From contig NZ_CP034346.1 of NCBI RefSeq assembly GCF_003991425.1, forward strand, positions 5,881,501 through 5,945,500: a stretch of 64,000 nucleotides of DNA, given 5' to 3'. A program made the position numbers and the translations under genes. Shown piece after piece: positions 34,700 to 43,482 of this stretch (its first letter is position 1; each line of letters begins with the position of its first letter). The notes below the pieces were generated by a model, which saw only the letters and a program-made list of their open reading frames with translations, had not been told where the DNA came from and made no database searches. This stretch comes from Paenibacillus lutimineralis. GTDB taxonomy: Bacteria; Bacillota; Bacilli; Paenibacillales; Paenibacillaceae.

Positions 34700-37657
34700 T
34701 TAGTTAAGGCTTTTTGCATATTGGTAAAGCAAAGTAGCATCGAAGCCGCCAAGATCTTTACCAGCAGTATCTTGGATTGCTTTAGTGTAGTTAGCATTGT
34801 ATTTAACAAATACAACATCGCTATCTACGAAAGGAACAGCACGAGTGAATTCTACAACCAACACAGATTTATTAAGTGGATCAACATCAGCACCAGTAAT
34901 AACAATACCTGTGTCACTGTTATTCACTTTAACTTCGAACAACTTATCAGCTGTGAACGATCCAAAGTGAGTATCAACTTCTTCAGTCAAATTAATTCTA
35001 ATTTGATAAGTTGAACTAGTAGCAGAAAGTGATTTCACTCTGAAATCATTGTCATTAGCTAACTTAGGAGCAACGTCATCCTTGATCAACCCATTAGGAT
35101 CATTTTCAGCAATTACAAGTTTGTTTCCAAGAGAATCCTGAGAGTAAGATGATACAGTATAAACTCGAAGTGGATTTTTTGGATTTTCTGGATCAACTGG
35201 CAAATTGTTATTCGATGTAAATTTCAAGGTAAGAGTTGTTTGGTCAGAGCTTAAGGAATAACCATTTGGCGTGTAGTTTCCACCATTAGGACCAGCAACT
35301 CTAAAGTCATTGATGTTTACAGTTGAAATTTTACCTTTAAACTCCAACTTCAGTTCTTCTTTGCTTGTAATAGTGGCTTTTTTCAGCGCAATTACATTCG
35401 CAGCAACTATCTCACTTAGCTCATATCCATTTTGTGTTAAGTAAGTGCCATCTGAAGCTGCAATGTAATAAGCTTGAACAGTTTGGCCATCTAGAACATT
35501 TTCTTTTGTAGCAATACGAACTGTGTCAGAAGAAACCAATTCAACATCATCATTATCATTGGTCAATTTAACTTTAGCACCAGCTGCATTTGTATAAGTG
35601 TACTTGGCCGCTTCAAGAGCATTACCTTCTCCACTTGTTTTTAATGTTTTATTGAATTCAATATAAACATATTTAACGGTGCTGGAGGTTGTTCTATCTA
35701 CCCATACACGGTTAATCTTGCCTTGTTGTACTGTTCCTGCATCCAGGTTAACTGTGTAAGGAAGAATTTTGTTTGCAACATATGCATTATCTTCCAGGTC
35801 GGAAACAGTCAATGTGTAGCTGGAGCTACCCAAGTTCTTACCAAGGTTAACTTCTACAATGTTGTTTGCATAAGTTGGGTTAACAAGTGGGTTACCTTTG
35901 GAATCAGTACCATCTTTGTCAGCAACTTTACCATCTGAGTTCTTCAATACATAGTTTTTACGATCGGTAGCAGTACTGCTCTTCAACGATTTGCTGAATC
36001 TTAATTTAACAATGAAATCACCATTCGATTCAGTTCTGTACTCGCTGCTAATTACAGTTGGACGAGTAGTATCAAGCGTTGGAGTTACTTTTCCTTCACG
36101 ATCTGCAGAGTTATCACTATAATCGCGAACACCTTTCAGGAAGATCGTGTTCTCAGCATAATTCAGTGGTTTAGACTGGCTGAATTCAAGGATAACTTTA
36201 GTATCTTCAACCTTGATAATGTCAGGAGTATTACCACTCACATTAGCATAAGCACTGTCAACACGTTTGATTGGTTCATTAAACTCAACTGTAACTTTCT
36301 TCAAGTCATTAGTTTTAATGGACACAATTTCCGGTGCAGCAGTATCTACAGCGGCTTTAAACTCGTTTTCAACTGGTACTACTTTCAGACCAGAGAAATC
36401 AGATACATTGCTTACTGAAAGTTTATGTTCGCCTTCTGTAAGATCAGTTGTAAGAATTACAGTATCAGGATAGGTATATGCTACAGAAGCACCAATCAAT
36501 TTACCATCAATTTTGTAATTGGTAGATTTGGATGCATCAGCACTTTGTACAGGCTCACTAAATTTAACTTTAATAGCCTTGGTTCCCAATGCAGTCACTT
36601 CTTTAACTGTTGGAGTCGTAACATCGACTGGAGTAAATTTAACTTTTTGATTAAATGTCTTGGTTCCATCTTCGTTTTTAACAGCGTTAACTGACAATTC
36701 CACTTCTTTTTGGTTTGTCAAAACGCCTGCTTCGTTAAGAAGCAATTTTACGCTAGTTTTGTCTTCAGACAAAGTCGCGCTTTTGAAGATTTTCCCGGAA
36801 ATGGAGTAGCTGTTTGGATCTTCAGCAGTAACTGCATCAACAGTACCGTCAAACTCAACAACTACTTGTTTCAAATCAGCTGCAGAAACAGATTTAACCG
36901 ATTGAGCAACTGTTGTTTGGTAAGTTACTTTATGAGTGTAATCATGACCGTTGTGAGTGAATTTCACTTCAGTTTCTTTGTTAGGCTCAAGAGCTTTTTC
37001 CAAAGTCACTTTCACAACTTCTTTGTTGGAGAGTGTGAACTCAACAACTTTACCAGCTTCGGAAACTGTGTAAGAAGCTACAGTTGGAACTTGAGCTGCT
37101 TCATAAATTGCATATGCAGCAACGATTGCTTGGGAACGGCTAGCGTTAGCTTGGTAGTTGATACCAGCATCCATGTATCCGCCCTTAACAGCTGCTTCTA
37201 CATAGCCTTTAGCCCATTCAGTAGCAGTGTTGTTAGTTTCAGTTGGAACTTCAAGTTTCAAAGCGCGAACCAAAACTGCAGCGAGTTCTTGAACGGAAAG
37301 GTTGCCACTTGGGTCGAACAATTTCTTCTCAAGGTTCTTACCTTCCATGATGTTCGCTTGAGTTACAGCTTCGATATAAGTACGTGCCCAGTGTTTAGCG
37401 TAGTTCTTATCGTTGTAAGAAGTAGCGTCTACTGGAGTAAGATCAGTTGCTTTAACGATGATCTTAGCCAATTCAGCACGAGTCAGGCTTCTGTCCAAGT
37501 GGGACAATCCATCTGGGAAACCTTCTACGATACCAGCGTCTTTCAATGTGTTAAATTGTTGCTCTGGTGTCAACTTAGCGTCAGCACCGAATGCTACAGT
37601 AGCAAACATGGAGAATGCCATTGCTGTAGACAAAGCTACGGATAAAATTTTCTTCAT
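34700..37657 (-). CDS. Probable main S-layer protein with three N-terminal SLH domains
   Basis: 985 residues. Signal peptide KKILSVALSTAMAFSMFATVAFGADA, then three SLH domains at residues 28-200 with motifs LTRAELAKII, LSVQELAAVL and ASRSQAIVAAY. TRAE followed by two degenerate motifs resembles the TRAE-TVEE-TRAQ pattern of Paenibacillus alvei SpaA as I remember it, and the length is close. The rest is a series of Ig-like domains (VKVKFSEPV, VTVEFNEPI, IEFNKTLKTS, VVEFTRAV). Start at 37657 behind GGAGGAG; an upstream in-frame start region with its own ribosome binding site could add about 30 residues. Long leader, strong promoter and strong terminator fit a highly expressed gene. Confidence 0.88.
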   Translation of the reverse strand: MKKILSVALSTAMAFSMFATVAFGADAKLTPEQQFNTLKDAGIVEGFPDGLSHLDRSLTRAELAKIIVKATDLTPVDATSYNDKNYAKHWARTYIEAVTQANIMEGKNLEKKLFDPSGNLSVQELAAVLVRALKLEVPTETNNTATEWAKGYVEAAVKGGYMDAGINYQANASRSQAIVAAYAIYEAAQVPTVASYTVSEAGKVVEFTLSNKEVVKVTLEKALEPNKETEVKFTHNGHDYTHKVTYQTTVAQSVKSVSAADLKQVVVEFDGTVDAVTAEDPNSYSISGKIFKSATLSEDKTSVKLLLNEAGVLTNQKEVELSVNAVKNEDGTKTFNQKVKFTPVDVTTPTVKEVTALGTKAIKVKFSEPVQSADASKSTNYKIDGKLIGASVAYTYPDTVILTTDLTEGEHKLSVSNVSDFSGLKVVPVENEFKAAVDTAAPEIVSIKTNDLKKVTVEFNEPIKRVDSAYANVSGNTPDIIKVEDTKVILEFSQSKPLNYAENTIFLKGVRDYSDNSADREGKVTPTLDTTRPTVISSEYRTESNGDFIVKLRFSKSLKSSTATDRKNYVLKNSDGKVADKDGTDSKGNPLVNPTYANNIVEVNLGKNLGSSSYTLTVSDLEDNAYVANKILPYTVNLDAGTVQQGKINRVWVDRTTSSTVKYVYIEFNKTLKTSGEGNALEAAKYTYTNAAGAKVKLTNDNDDVELVSSDTVRIATKENVLDGQTVQAYYIAASDGTYLTQNGYELSEIVAANVIALKKATITSKEELKLEFKGKISTVNINDFRVAGPNGGNYTPNGYSLSSDQTTLTLKFTSNNNLPVDPENPKNPLRVYTVSSYSQDSLGNKLVIAENDPNGLIKDDVAPKLANDNDFRVKSLSATSSTYQIRINLTEEVDTHFGSFTADKLFEVKVNNSDTGIVITGADVDPLNKSVLVVEFTRAVPFVDSDVVFVKYNANYTKAIQDTAGKDLGGFDATLLYQYAKSLN

Positions 37658-37694
37658 AACCTTTTTTTCTCCTCCTTGATTAACTATCACATAA

Positions 37695-37724
37695 GAGTTT
37701 TCTTTAAATGAGTTTTCTTTAAAT
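37695..37724 (-). repeat. Perfect 15-bp tandem duplication in the S-layer leader/N-terminal extension
   Basis: Two identical copies of GAGTTTTCTTTAAAT in tandem on the plus strand. Read in frame on the minus strand they encode SFKEN twice, in the possible N-terminal extension of the S-layer precursor. Confidence 0.9.
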
Positions 37725-37880
37725 GAATAGCTCTTGTTACTCATTAGCCATTGCACCCCCTTTCCAGAGTCTGAGCAGGATTCCTATAAATTAGGTCTGC
37801 GACAGAGCCGCAGAAACTTATAAACTACGAGCAAGTTAATAGAATGTAGAAATAGACTAGTTTCCTAATCCTACCTAAAC

Positions 37881-37909
37881 ATTATACAATGAGTCCCAGG
37901 TGCCGTAAA
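37881..37909 (-). promoter_or_regulatory. Sigma-A promoter of the S-layer gene
   Basis: TTTACG, 17 nt, TATAAT on the minus strand. The predicted leader to the ATG at 37657 is about 215 nt, as is usual for stable S-layer mRNAs. Confidence 0.75.
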
Positions 37910-37959
37910 GATAAATTTTCTAAAAGATAGACAAGTTTCCCCATGAGGAACATGTTGGG

Positions 37960-38175
37960 ATGTCTAAATTTGGTCGTCATCGTCATGCTCATCATCTTAA
38001 ACGCAGCAGAACAAAAAAAGTTGCGCCTATTTTAAAAAAAATTGCAAGATTGTTACTTTTTCTAGTCTTCTCCTGCATTTCATCATTATGCCACGCGTTC
38101 CTGCTGACGGAAATTAGTATAACACCCCTGAATCTCCCAAGTCATCGTACAAGTTTTTCCAGACCAATATTCTAA
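37960..38175 (+). CDS. Doubtful small ORF: basic His-rich N terminus plus one hydrophobic segment
   Basis: 71 codons on the plus strand, opposite to all neighbours. The N terminus is rich in His, Arg and Lys (GRHRHAHHLKRSRTKK), followed by LLLFLVFSCISSLCHAFLL. AGGA lies 10 nt before the ATG. No family recognised. The 600-nt gap 37658-38259 otherwise holds the S-layer leader and promoter. It may be a real small membrane peptide or a chance frame. Confidence 0.25.
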   Translation: MSKFGRHRHAHHLKRSRTKKVAPILKKIARLLLFLVFSCISSLCHAFLLTEISITPLNLPSHRTSFSRPIF

Positions 38176-38194
38176 ATATATGTACGATAAGCAC

Positions 38195-38222
38195 AAATAA
38201 GACGTCCAATTTTGGACGCCTT
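38195..38222 (-). terminator. Probable terminator of the 38260 gene
   Basis: Minus strand AAGGCGTCCAA pairs with TTGGACGTCTT (one G-T pair), followed by ATTTG; the T tail is poor. Confidence 0.5.
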
Positions 38223-38259
38223 ATTAGGCAAATAGATAGCTTATAATTGCAATTTATTA

Positions 38260-38601
38260 TTATCTAACTCTCATCGCCAGTTGAATAATCCGGCTGCGCA
38301 TCTTAGGATCGGAGTTCAGCTTCAGATACATATCATCGATTGCCTGCTTGTTATCCTTGTATTCCTTCTCATGCTTCATTGTATTATGCGACCATTCAAT
38401 TAATTCATTCTCGGCATTACGCAGATCATTGAACGCTTCGTGGAAGCCTGACTCTACAACAAGACCTTCCATAATCTCTTGAGTTACTTCTTGTTCCTTA
38501 GCAATCTCTTCGATTCTCTTCTCCAATACCTTGGATCTATCCTCAAACTTTCTTTTTGCCTTCGAATATCCTAGTTGCGCTTTTGACAATATCGGTTTCA
38601 T
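38260..38601 (-). CDS. Small helical protein of unknown function
   Basis: 113 residues, charged and predicted to be coiled-coil throughout (SKAKRKFEDRSKVLEKRIEE, LRNAENELIEWSHNTMKHEK). No signal peptide or membrane segment, so probably cytoplasmic. Not recognised beyond that. It is a single gene between two giant surface-protein genes and has its own probable terminator. Confidence 0.7.
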   Translation of the reverse strand: MKPILSKAQLGYSKAKRKFEDRSKVLEKRIEEIAKEQEVTQEIMEGLVVESGFHEAFNDLRNAENELIEWSHNTMKHEKEYKDNKQAIDDMYLKLNSDPKMRSRIIQLAMRVR

Positions 38602-38714
38602 CAGTTCAATTTCACCCTTTTTGCAAAAAATGTTCTACTGAGTATTCTGCTTGATCTTTATTACTCTGCCTATTGTAACTTAAACCCCAACAAATTACAA
38701 AAAGATGTAATTGG

Positions 38715-38756
38715 AAAAAAACGAATCCTGCCCAGAAACAGATTCTGGACAGGATT
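38715..38756 (-). terminator. Rho-independent terminator of the 38768 surface-protein gene
   Basis: AATCCTGTCCAGAA pairs with TTCTGGGCAGGATT (one T-G wobble) around a short loop; CG and seven T follow. Confidence 0.92.
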
Positions 38757-38767
38757 AAAACATGCTT

Positions 38768-41700
38768 CTAACTTAAATTTTTAGGGAAAACATTTGTACT
38801 CTTCTTCAATAGCTCCACTGCAATTTTCCCCGCTTCTGCCCGAGTCATATTCGACTTAGGATTAAAGTTATAGGCCGCCTTCTTGCTTCCAGTTGGCGTA
38901 GATGGAGTGCCTGACATAATCTTAGCTTTGTATACAGCCTGGACTGCCGGCTGTGCATAAACTTCAATTTGCCCTGAATCCAAGAATGTCTTAGCAAGCG
39001 CGTCTTTCAACTTCTGATCATTGGCTGGCAACTTCAATTTTAGCGCTCTGGCGATCATTACTGCTGCTTGCTCTCGAGTGATCGGCTGATCGGCCCCGAA
39101 AATCCCTTCACTCAATCCAGTAACGATCCCCGCCCGTGCAGCGGTCTCAATATGCTTATAATCCCATGTAGCTGAGCTGGAGCCAGGTACTAACTCGCTA
39201 AATGTTGGATTATTATCATAATTCAACGGAAGATTTAATCCCTTAACCAGTAAAGTGGCGAACTCGCCTCTGGTTGTCTGATCATCCGTACCGAATTGTT
39301 CAAATCGGATGTTATTCATAATTCCTTTTGAATAGAGAGCATTCAAAATATTTCTCGCCCAGGAATGGTTAGTAATATCGCTATAACCGCGGCTCATCTT
39401 CATAACCATATAATAACCGAACTCATCGAACGGAACCGTAATCGTGTGGTTCTTCGTATTTACTTCTCCGCCGATATTCTCCCAACGGCGATTCTCATTA
39501 TATCGGAATACTGTAACCATTGTGCCTGCTTCGTCTACGACACTCTTGTCGAAGGCAATCGTCAATTTGCCACGACTGGAAGGAGTAATTTTACGTTCAG
39601 AAGGCGTCTCGGGATCGCCAAACAGCCCTTCAACTGAATATGGAACCAATCCATTGGTTGCTGCTTTATAATTGGCTGTTCCTCTCTCCCCTGATTCTCC
39701 AAGACCACCGCTAACCCAGTAAACATTAGAAATCCTTACGAAATTCCGGCGATCAAAATTCGAACTGAAGTAACCCAAATATTCATCCGGAAGAATCCAA
39801 GACGGATAGCCGCTTTCAACTCCAGTTCCTGTAAATCCAATCACATTACCATAGTCATTTCGACGTTCTACGATACCTGTATTAGGATCCGCGATACCAA
39901 ACAACAGCTTCGTATCAGGATACGATTTCGTAATGCCTCTTGTATCCGTACTTTGCATAATGGATCCCTTATCAAAAGTTAACTCAAGGGATTTGTTAAA
40001 CGCACTATACTTGTTGGATACCTTTGGAGCCATATACTGCGAATCGACTCCTATAGCTCCGGTATAAAATACTTCGATTGTATCATTCGTCTTCGTATTG
40101 CCTCTAGTAATCTGAATCTTGATTTTATTCGACTTGTCCTGCTTCAATCCGACGTAATCAAGAACAAATCGGTTCTCTCCAAGATCCGTTCGTCTCTCAG
40201 CAACTTCTTTATCGATAATTACCTCAGTCGCACCCTCAGCTTCAATATCAAAATGAACAAAGTTCTTGGTCACAACGATTTGATTCCCCACTGTTGGCTG
40301 CGGAGACAATATGCGATAGGCCCCTACTTCTCTAACGATCTCTAACTTCTGAGTCGTCTTGGCGCCAGTATCGTTAATTAATTCCAAAGTATAAATGTAT
40401 GTGCCCGGTTTATCCGAGATAAAATCTTGGATACGCATGATGAAATCGCCTTGATTACCTGCGAAATCATAATTGTATCTATCGCTTGCAAAGGTTACAT
40501 CCGCACCGTCCTGAGAGTTGGCTGGAATGCTCGCAGATAAAATATTTTTGGTTCCCATGTTCAAGTTCATTTTGACTGCTCCGGAACCTCTTAGAACGAT
40601 ATCGAATTCTCGTAGACTTGTTGTATAAACTTTATCTTTGTAAATAAACTCCGGCGTCAAGTTAAAGATCTTCGCCAGTTGAGGATCATCAGAACCAAAA
40701 TCCCGCGCCGGGAAATCAGGTCTATCTCTACCTACTGCAGGCTGAAAATTCGCAATTGTCGACACGTTGTTGTCTACGATATAAATCCGCAAAACTTTTG
40801 TGACTTCCCTAGCCTGTCCTTTCTCATCAACACCTGTTCCCGTGAAGACAATTCTGTTCTCTCCGAAAACTAACGGTCCGTTGTCGATCGAAATATCTAG
40901 ATTAATGTCAAATTTCCCGGTATTTTTCAACCAACCCGAATCCAGATTTTCTGAAGGGACATTTGATTTTACCTTAATCCCGTTAGCGAACACTTCGGCA
41001 AGGAAATATTGGCTGTCCAAAGTGTCAAAATCAACATACTCACCTTTAATGTTCAATGATCTTCCGTTGGCGGTTACATCATAAGTCTGACCGTCCAGCA
41101 GATTTTCAATGTATATATAGTTTTTAGATGCAAATGAAACTTTCGCATCTTTGTAAGCATTGGAAAGTGCATATTGGAATCTTACAGTCTGATTCCCATT
41201 CTTGAATCCTGTAATCTTATAAATATGTTGTGTATCCGATGGCGACGATACATAAGAATAAGTAATTGGCTGTGATGCCAATGGCAAATAATTAATCTCT
41301 AGACCCGTTGCAGAGTCAGGTTTGCTATTTGTAACGACCATTACGTAAAAATCACTGGAGTCAACCTTGGCACCATTCAAGGACGTACCCGGAGGGATAT
41401 TTGTACCACCATCATACCCCTCTAAATACTTCAGATCAGTAATGACAGTATGACCCGGCATATACTGGAAGTCGACACTTTTGTTAATCGTCTTCGTTCC
41501 GTAAGTGACGGACAGATTATGCCTCTGATCCTTCAGAACACTTGGCGGATTCTGAGTATCTTCATTCAGTAAAAGCGAAGTCAACTCAAAAGTAACCAGA
41601 CGATATGCTGGCGTATTAATCTTCACGCTTGGAATAAATATTTCGCTTCCTTGTTCGGCGTTGATCTTCCCATCACTACTAACTTTGAAGCCTTTATAAT

Positions 41701-42691
41701 ATTTAACCTCCGAACCGACAACTTCTTTGCCATCTAACTTTAATTCAGCAGATGCATTGAAATCCGTATTATTATAATCCGGAATCAAGAGCTGGGCAAA
41801 AACCCTGGCTGTTGTTGTACTTTCTGTAAAAACAGGCTGATTGCTATCAAGCAAGCTTTGTGCATTTCCGTTAGAATCAACGAGATACAAACCTACAAAA
41901 GGCGTCTTCTCATCATAGAAATAGAGTGAATACTTGAACGTTAACGTATCCGACCCATTGGCTACAACGACTACCAAATCGTTAACCCCCGGGTTCAACT
42001 TCATTTGCTGCGAATAAAAAGTACCATCCTGCAGCAATGTAGTGGCAAGTGCAGATCCTCCATTGATTGACGTGGTAATCTTCGTGGCATTCTGAGCGTT
42101 GCCCTCTAATGTAATAATATCTTTAGCTACGACAATTTGTGCTCCCTCATTCAGATCCAGCTTATCAGCCCCACCTAGAACCTGCAGCTTCTCCAAATAA
42201 GGTACATTATCGTACAATACATAGAACGACTCCGAACGTTGAACCAAGCCTTGAGTTCCTGTAAAAGTAAGCCGGTTCATGCCGGAATGCAGGGTGATCG
42301 TCGCTTCAAAGCGATTGTCCGGACTGTCCAGATCCGGTTGAATCACGCCGGGGTTAATCCGGGTCGCATCTTCTACCCACTTGCTATTCAGTTGTTCCCA
42401 GTTCAACTGCTGGGCTTGTATGGACAACGTAGAATTGGTCACCTTGGAGAATGTACCTTTAATTTTAATTTGCGGTACAGTTACTTTATATACATTTTCC
42501 CGGGTCAACTGGTTGCTGCCCTTATCCAAAGTCAAATCTACAGTATTCCGCAAGTCTTTGTTATCAGGTGTGAAATAACTGGTTGGTTTGTCCCCTGCCG
42601 CGTTCGCAACTGGTATTGCAGCATTTGGGATTAATGAAGCAATCAAAGTAAATAAAAGCAACCAAATTAATGGCTTCTTGCATCGTTGCAT
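38768..42691 (-). CDS. Large exported protein with three C-terminal SLH domains
   Basis: About 1307 residues from the ATG at 42691, which follows AGGGGGAG. Signal peptide KKPLIWLLLFTLIASLIPNA, cleavage near VANAAGD. The body is a row of Ig/cadherin-like beta domains with repeated patterns LNEGAQIVVAKDIITLEGN, NRIVFTGTGVDEKG and GENRFVLDYVG. The C terminus from about residue 1115 has three SLH domains with TTRGEFATLL, ITREQAAVMI and MTRAEAGKIA. Anchored to the pyruvylated wall polymer. Similar in size and layout to SlhA-type SLH proteins of Paenibacillus, which have been linked to swarming and biofilm; orthology not shown. Confidence 0.86.
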   Translation of the reverse strand: MQRCKKPLIWLLLFTLIASLIPNAAIPVANAAGDKPTSYFTPDNKDLRNTVDLTLDKGSNQLTRENVYKVTVPQIKIKGTFSKVTNSTLSIQAQQLNWEQLNSKWVEDATRINPGVIQPDLDSPDNRFEATITLHSGMNRLTFTGTQGLVQRSESFYVLYDNVPYLEKLQVLGGADKLDLNEGAQIVVAKDIITLEGNAQNATKITTSINGGSALATTLLQDGTFYSQQMKLNPGVNDLVVVVANGSDTLTFKYSLYFYDEKTPFVGLYLVDSNGNAQSLLDSNQPVFTESTTTARVFAQLLIPDYNNTDFNASAELKLDGKEVVGSEVKYYKGFKVSSDGKINAEQGSEIFIPSVKINTPAYRLVTFELTSLLLNEDTQNPPSVLKDQRHNLSVTYGTKTINKSVDFQYMPGHTVITDLKYLEGYDGGTNIPPGTSLNGAKVDSSDFYVMVVTNSKPDSATGLEINYLPLASQPITYSYVSSPSDTQHIYKITGFKNGNQTVRFQYALSNAYKDAKVSFASKNYIYIENLLDGQTYDVTANGRSLNIKGEYVDFDTLDSQYFLAEVFANGIKVKSNVPSENLDSGWLKNTGKFDINLDISIDNGPLVFGENRIVFTGTGVDEKGQAREVTKVLRIYIVDNNVSTIANFQPAVGRDRPDFPARDFGSDDPQLAKIFNLTPEFIYKDKVYTTSLREFDIVLRGSGAVKMNLNMGTKNILSASIPANSQDGADVTFASDRYNYDFAGNQGDFIMRIQDFISDKPGTYIYTLELINDTGAKTTQKLEIVREVGAYRILSPQPTVGNQIVVTKNFVHFDIEAEGATEVIIDKEVAERRTDLGENRFVLDYVGLKQDKSNKIKIQITRGNTKTNDTIEVFYTGAIGVDSQYMAPKVSNKYSAFNKSLELTFDKGSIMQSTDTRGITKSYPDTKLLFGIADPNTGIVERRNDYGNVIGFTGTGVESGYPSWILPDEYLGYFSSNFDRRNFVRISNVYWVSGGLGESGERGTANYKAATNGLVPYSVEGLFGDPETPSERKITPSSRGKLTIAFDKSVVDEAGTMVTVFRYNENRRWENIGGEVNTKNHTITVPFDEFGYYMVMKMSRGYSDITNHSWARNILNALYSKGIMNNIRFEQFGTDDQTTRGEFATLLVKGLNLPLNYDNNPTFSELVPGSSSATWDYKHIETAARAGIVTGLSEGIFGADQPITREQAAVMIARALKLKLPANDQKLKDALAKTFLDSGQIEVYAQPAVQAVYKAKIMSGTPSTPTGSKKAAYNFNPKSNMTRAEAGKIAVELLKKSTNVFPKNLS

Positions 42692-42773
42692 TACAAGTCT
42701 CCCCCTCACATTCTTAATATATTGTTTATCGGTCAATTAGCAATAATTTTGAAGAAAACCGTAAAAAAATACG

Positions 42774-42811
42774 GCAAAAAACCTATTCGATCCTTAAGAA
42801 GGAATAGGTTT
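42774..42811 (-). terminator. Rho-independent terminator of the 42836 coiled-coil gene
   Basis: AAACCTATTC pairs perfectly with GAATAGGTTT around a 14-nt loop; TTTTG follows on the minus strand. Confidence 0.88.
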
Positions 42812-42835
42812 AATAATAAATTTATTCTATTCAAG

Positions 42836-43234
42836 CTATTTCGCTCTCCGCAAGGCTGAAATGTCTGTCTCCTGCTCGATCGAACGAAGAGAGAGTTTCT
42901 CGAGGATTCTCTCATGGCGTTCTTGGCCTTCTTTGAGGTGGGTGAGTTCACCATGCAGCTTATGAACATCCATGCTTAGAGCATCAAGCTTGGCGTCTGT
43001 CTCTTCCTGACGATCCCGGATGGCCCGGACAATGGCATTTGTCTCACTCAGCTGCGACTGCATCAGGGCTTGTGTCTCTTTCAGTGATCCTAATTCAGAT
43101 TTCATTGATCCTAGTTCGGATTTCATTGATCCTAGTTCAGATTTCATAGAACCCATATCTGATTTCATCGCTTGCTGCTCATTTTCAATTCTGTCGAGCT
43201 TCTGTATGATCTGTTGAAGCAATTGCTCGCTCAT
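42836..43234 (-). CDS. Coiled-coil protein with tandem MKSELGS heptads
   Basis: 132 residues from the ATG at 43234, which lies 7 nt behind GGGAGGG. The sequence is one long coiled coil: LQQIIQKLDRIENEQQAMK, then MKSELGS repeated three times, then further heptads to the C terminus. The heptads are encoded by 21-bp tandem DNA repeats. Similar small proteins with variable heptad numbers occur widely in Firmicutes without known function. A TTACTA, 17 nt, TATACT promoter is visible at about 43275-43303. Separate transcription unit with its own terminator. Confidence 0.75.
   Translation of the reverse strand: MSEQLLQQIIQKLDRIENEQQAMKSDMGSMKSELGSMKSELGSMKSELGSLKETQALMQSQLSETNAIVRAIRDRQEETDAKLDALSMDVHKLHGELTHLKEGQERHERILEKLSLRSIEQETDISALRRAK
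43085..43147 (-). repeat. Three 21-bp tandem repeats inside the coiled-coil gene
   Basis: Units 43085-43105, 43106-43126 and 43127-43147, each like TGATCCTAGTTCAGATTTCA plus T with one or two changes; a decayed fourth unit follows at 43148-43168. The unit length keeps the frame and adds one heptad. Confidence 0.92.
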
Positions 43235-43351
43235 AGACAATCCCTCCCTTGAGCTTATTCAAAGAAAATGCATGTCCTTAGTATAACAAATGCCATGAAA
43301 TTTAGTAAGCAGCCTAATCTAACCACACTTCAGTGTTCAACTACATAGTAT

Positions 43352-43395
43352 AAAAAAACAACCCCTTTCAGCGCCCAAGCACCGATAGAGGTTGT
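43352..43395 (-). terminator. Rho-independent terminator of tagO
   Basis: Minus strand ACAACC at the 5' side pairs with GGTTGT before seven T; the inner part is partly paired. Confidence 0.7.
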
Positions 43396-43482
43396 CCCCA
43401 TTAACATTTTATATAAACATATAATTTCTGTAATCTATAGTTCCAATCTTGCTAAATCTAAAAATCAAAGTTCTGAGCTACT

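Noticed and set aside
42733..42969. 78-codon frame overlapping the coiled-coil gene
   Set aside because: It covers a terminator and lies out of frame within a better supported gene.
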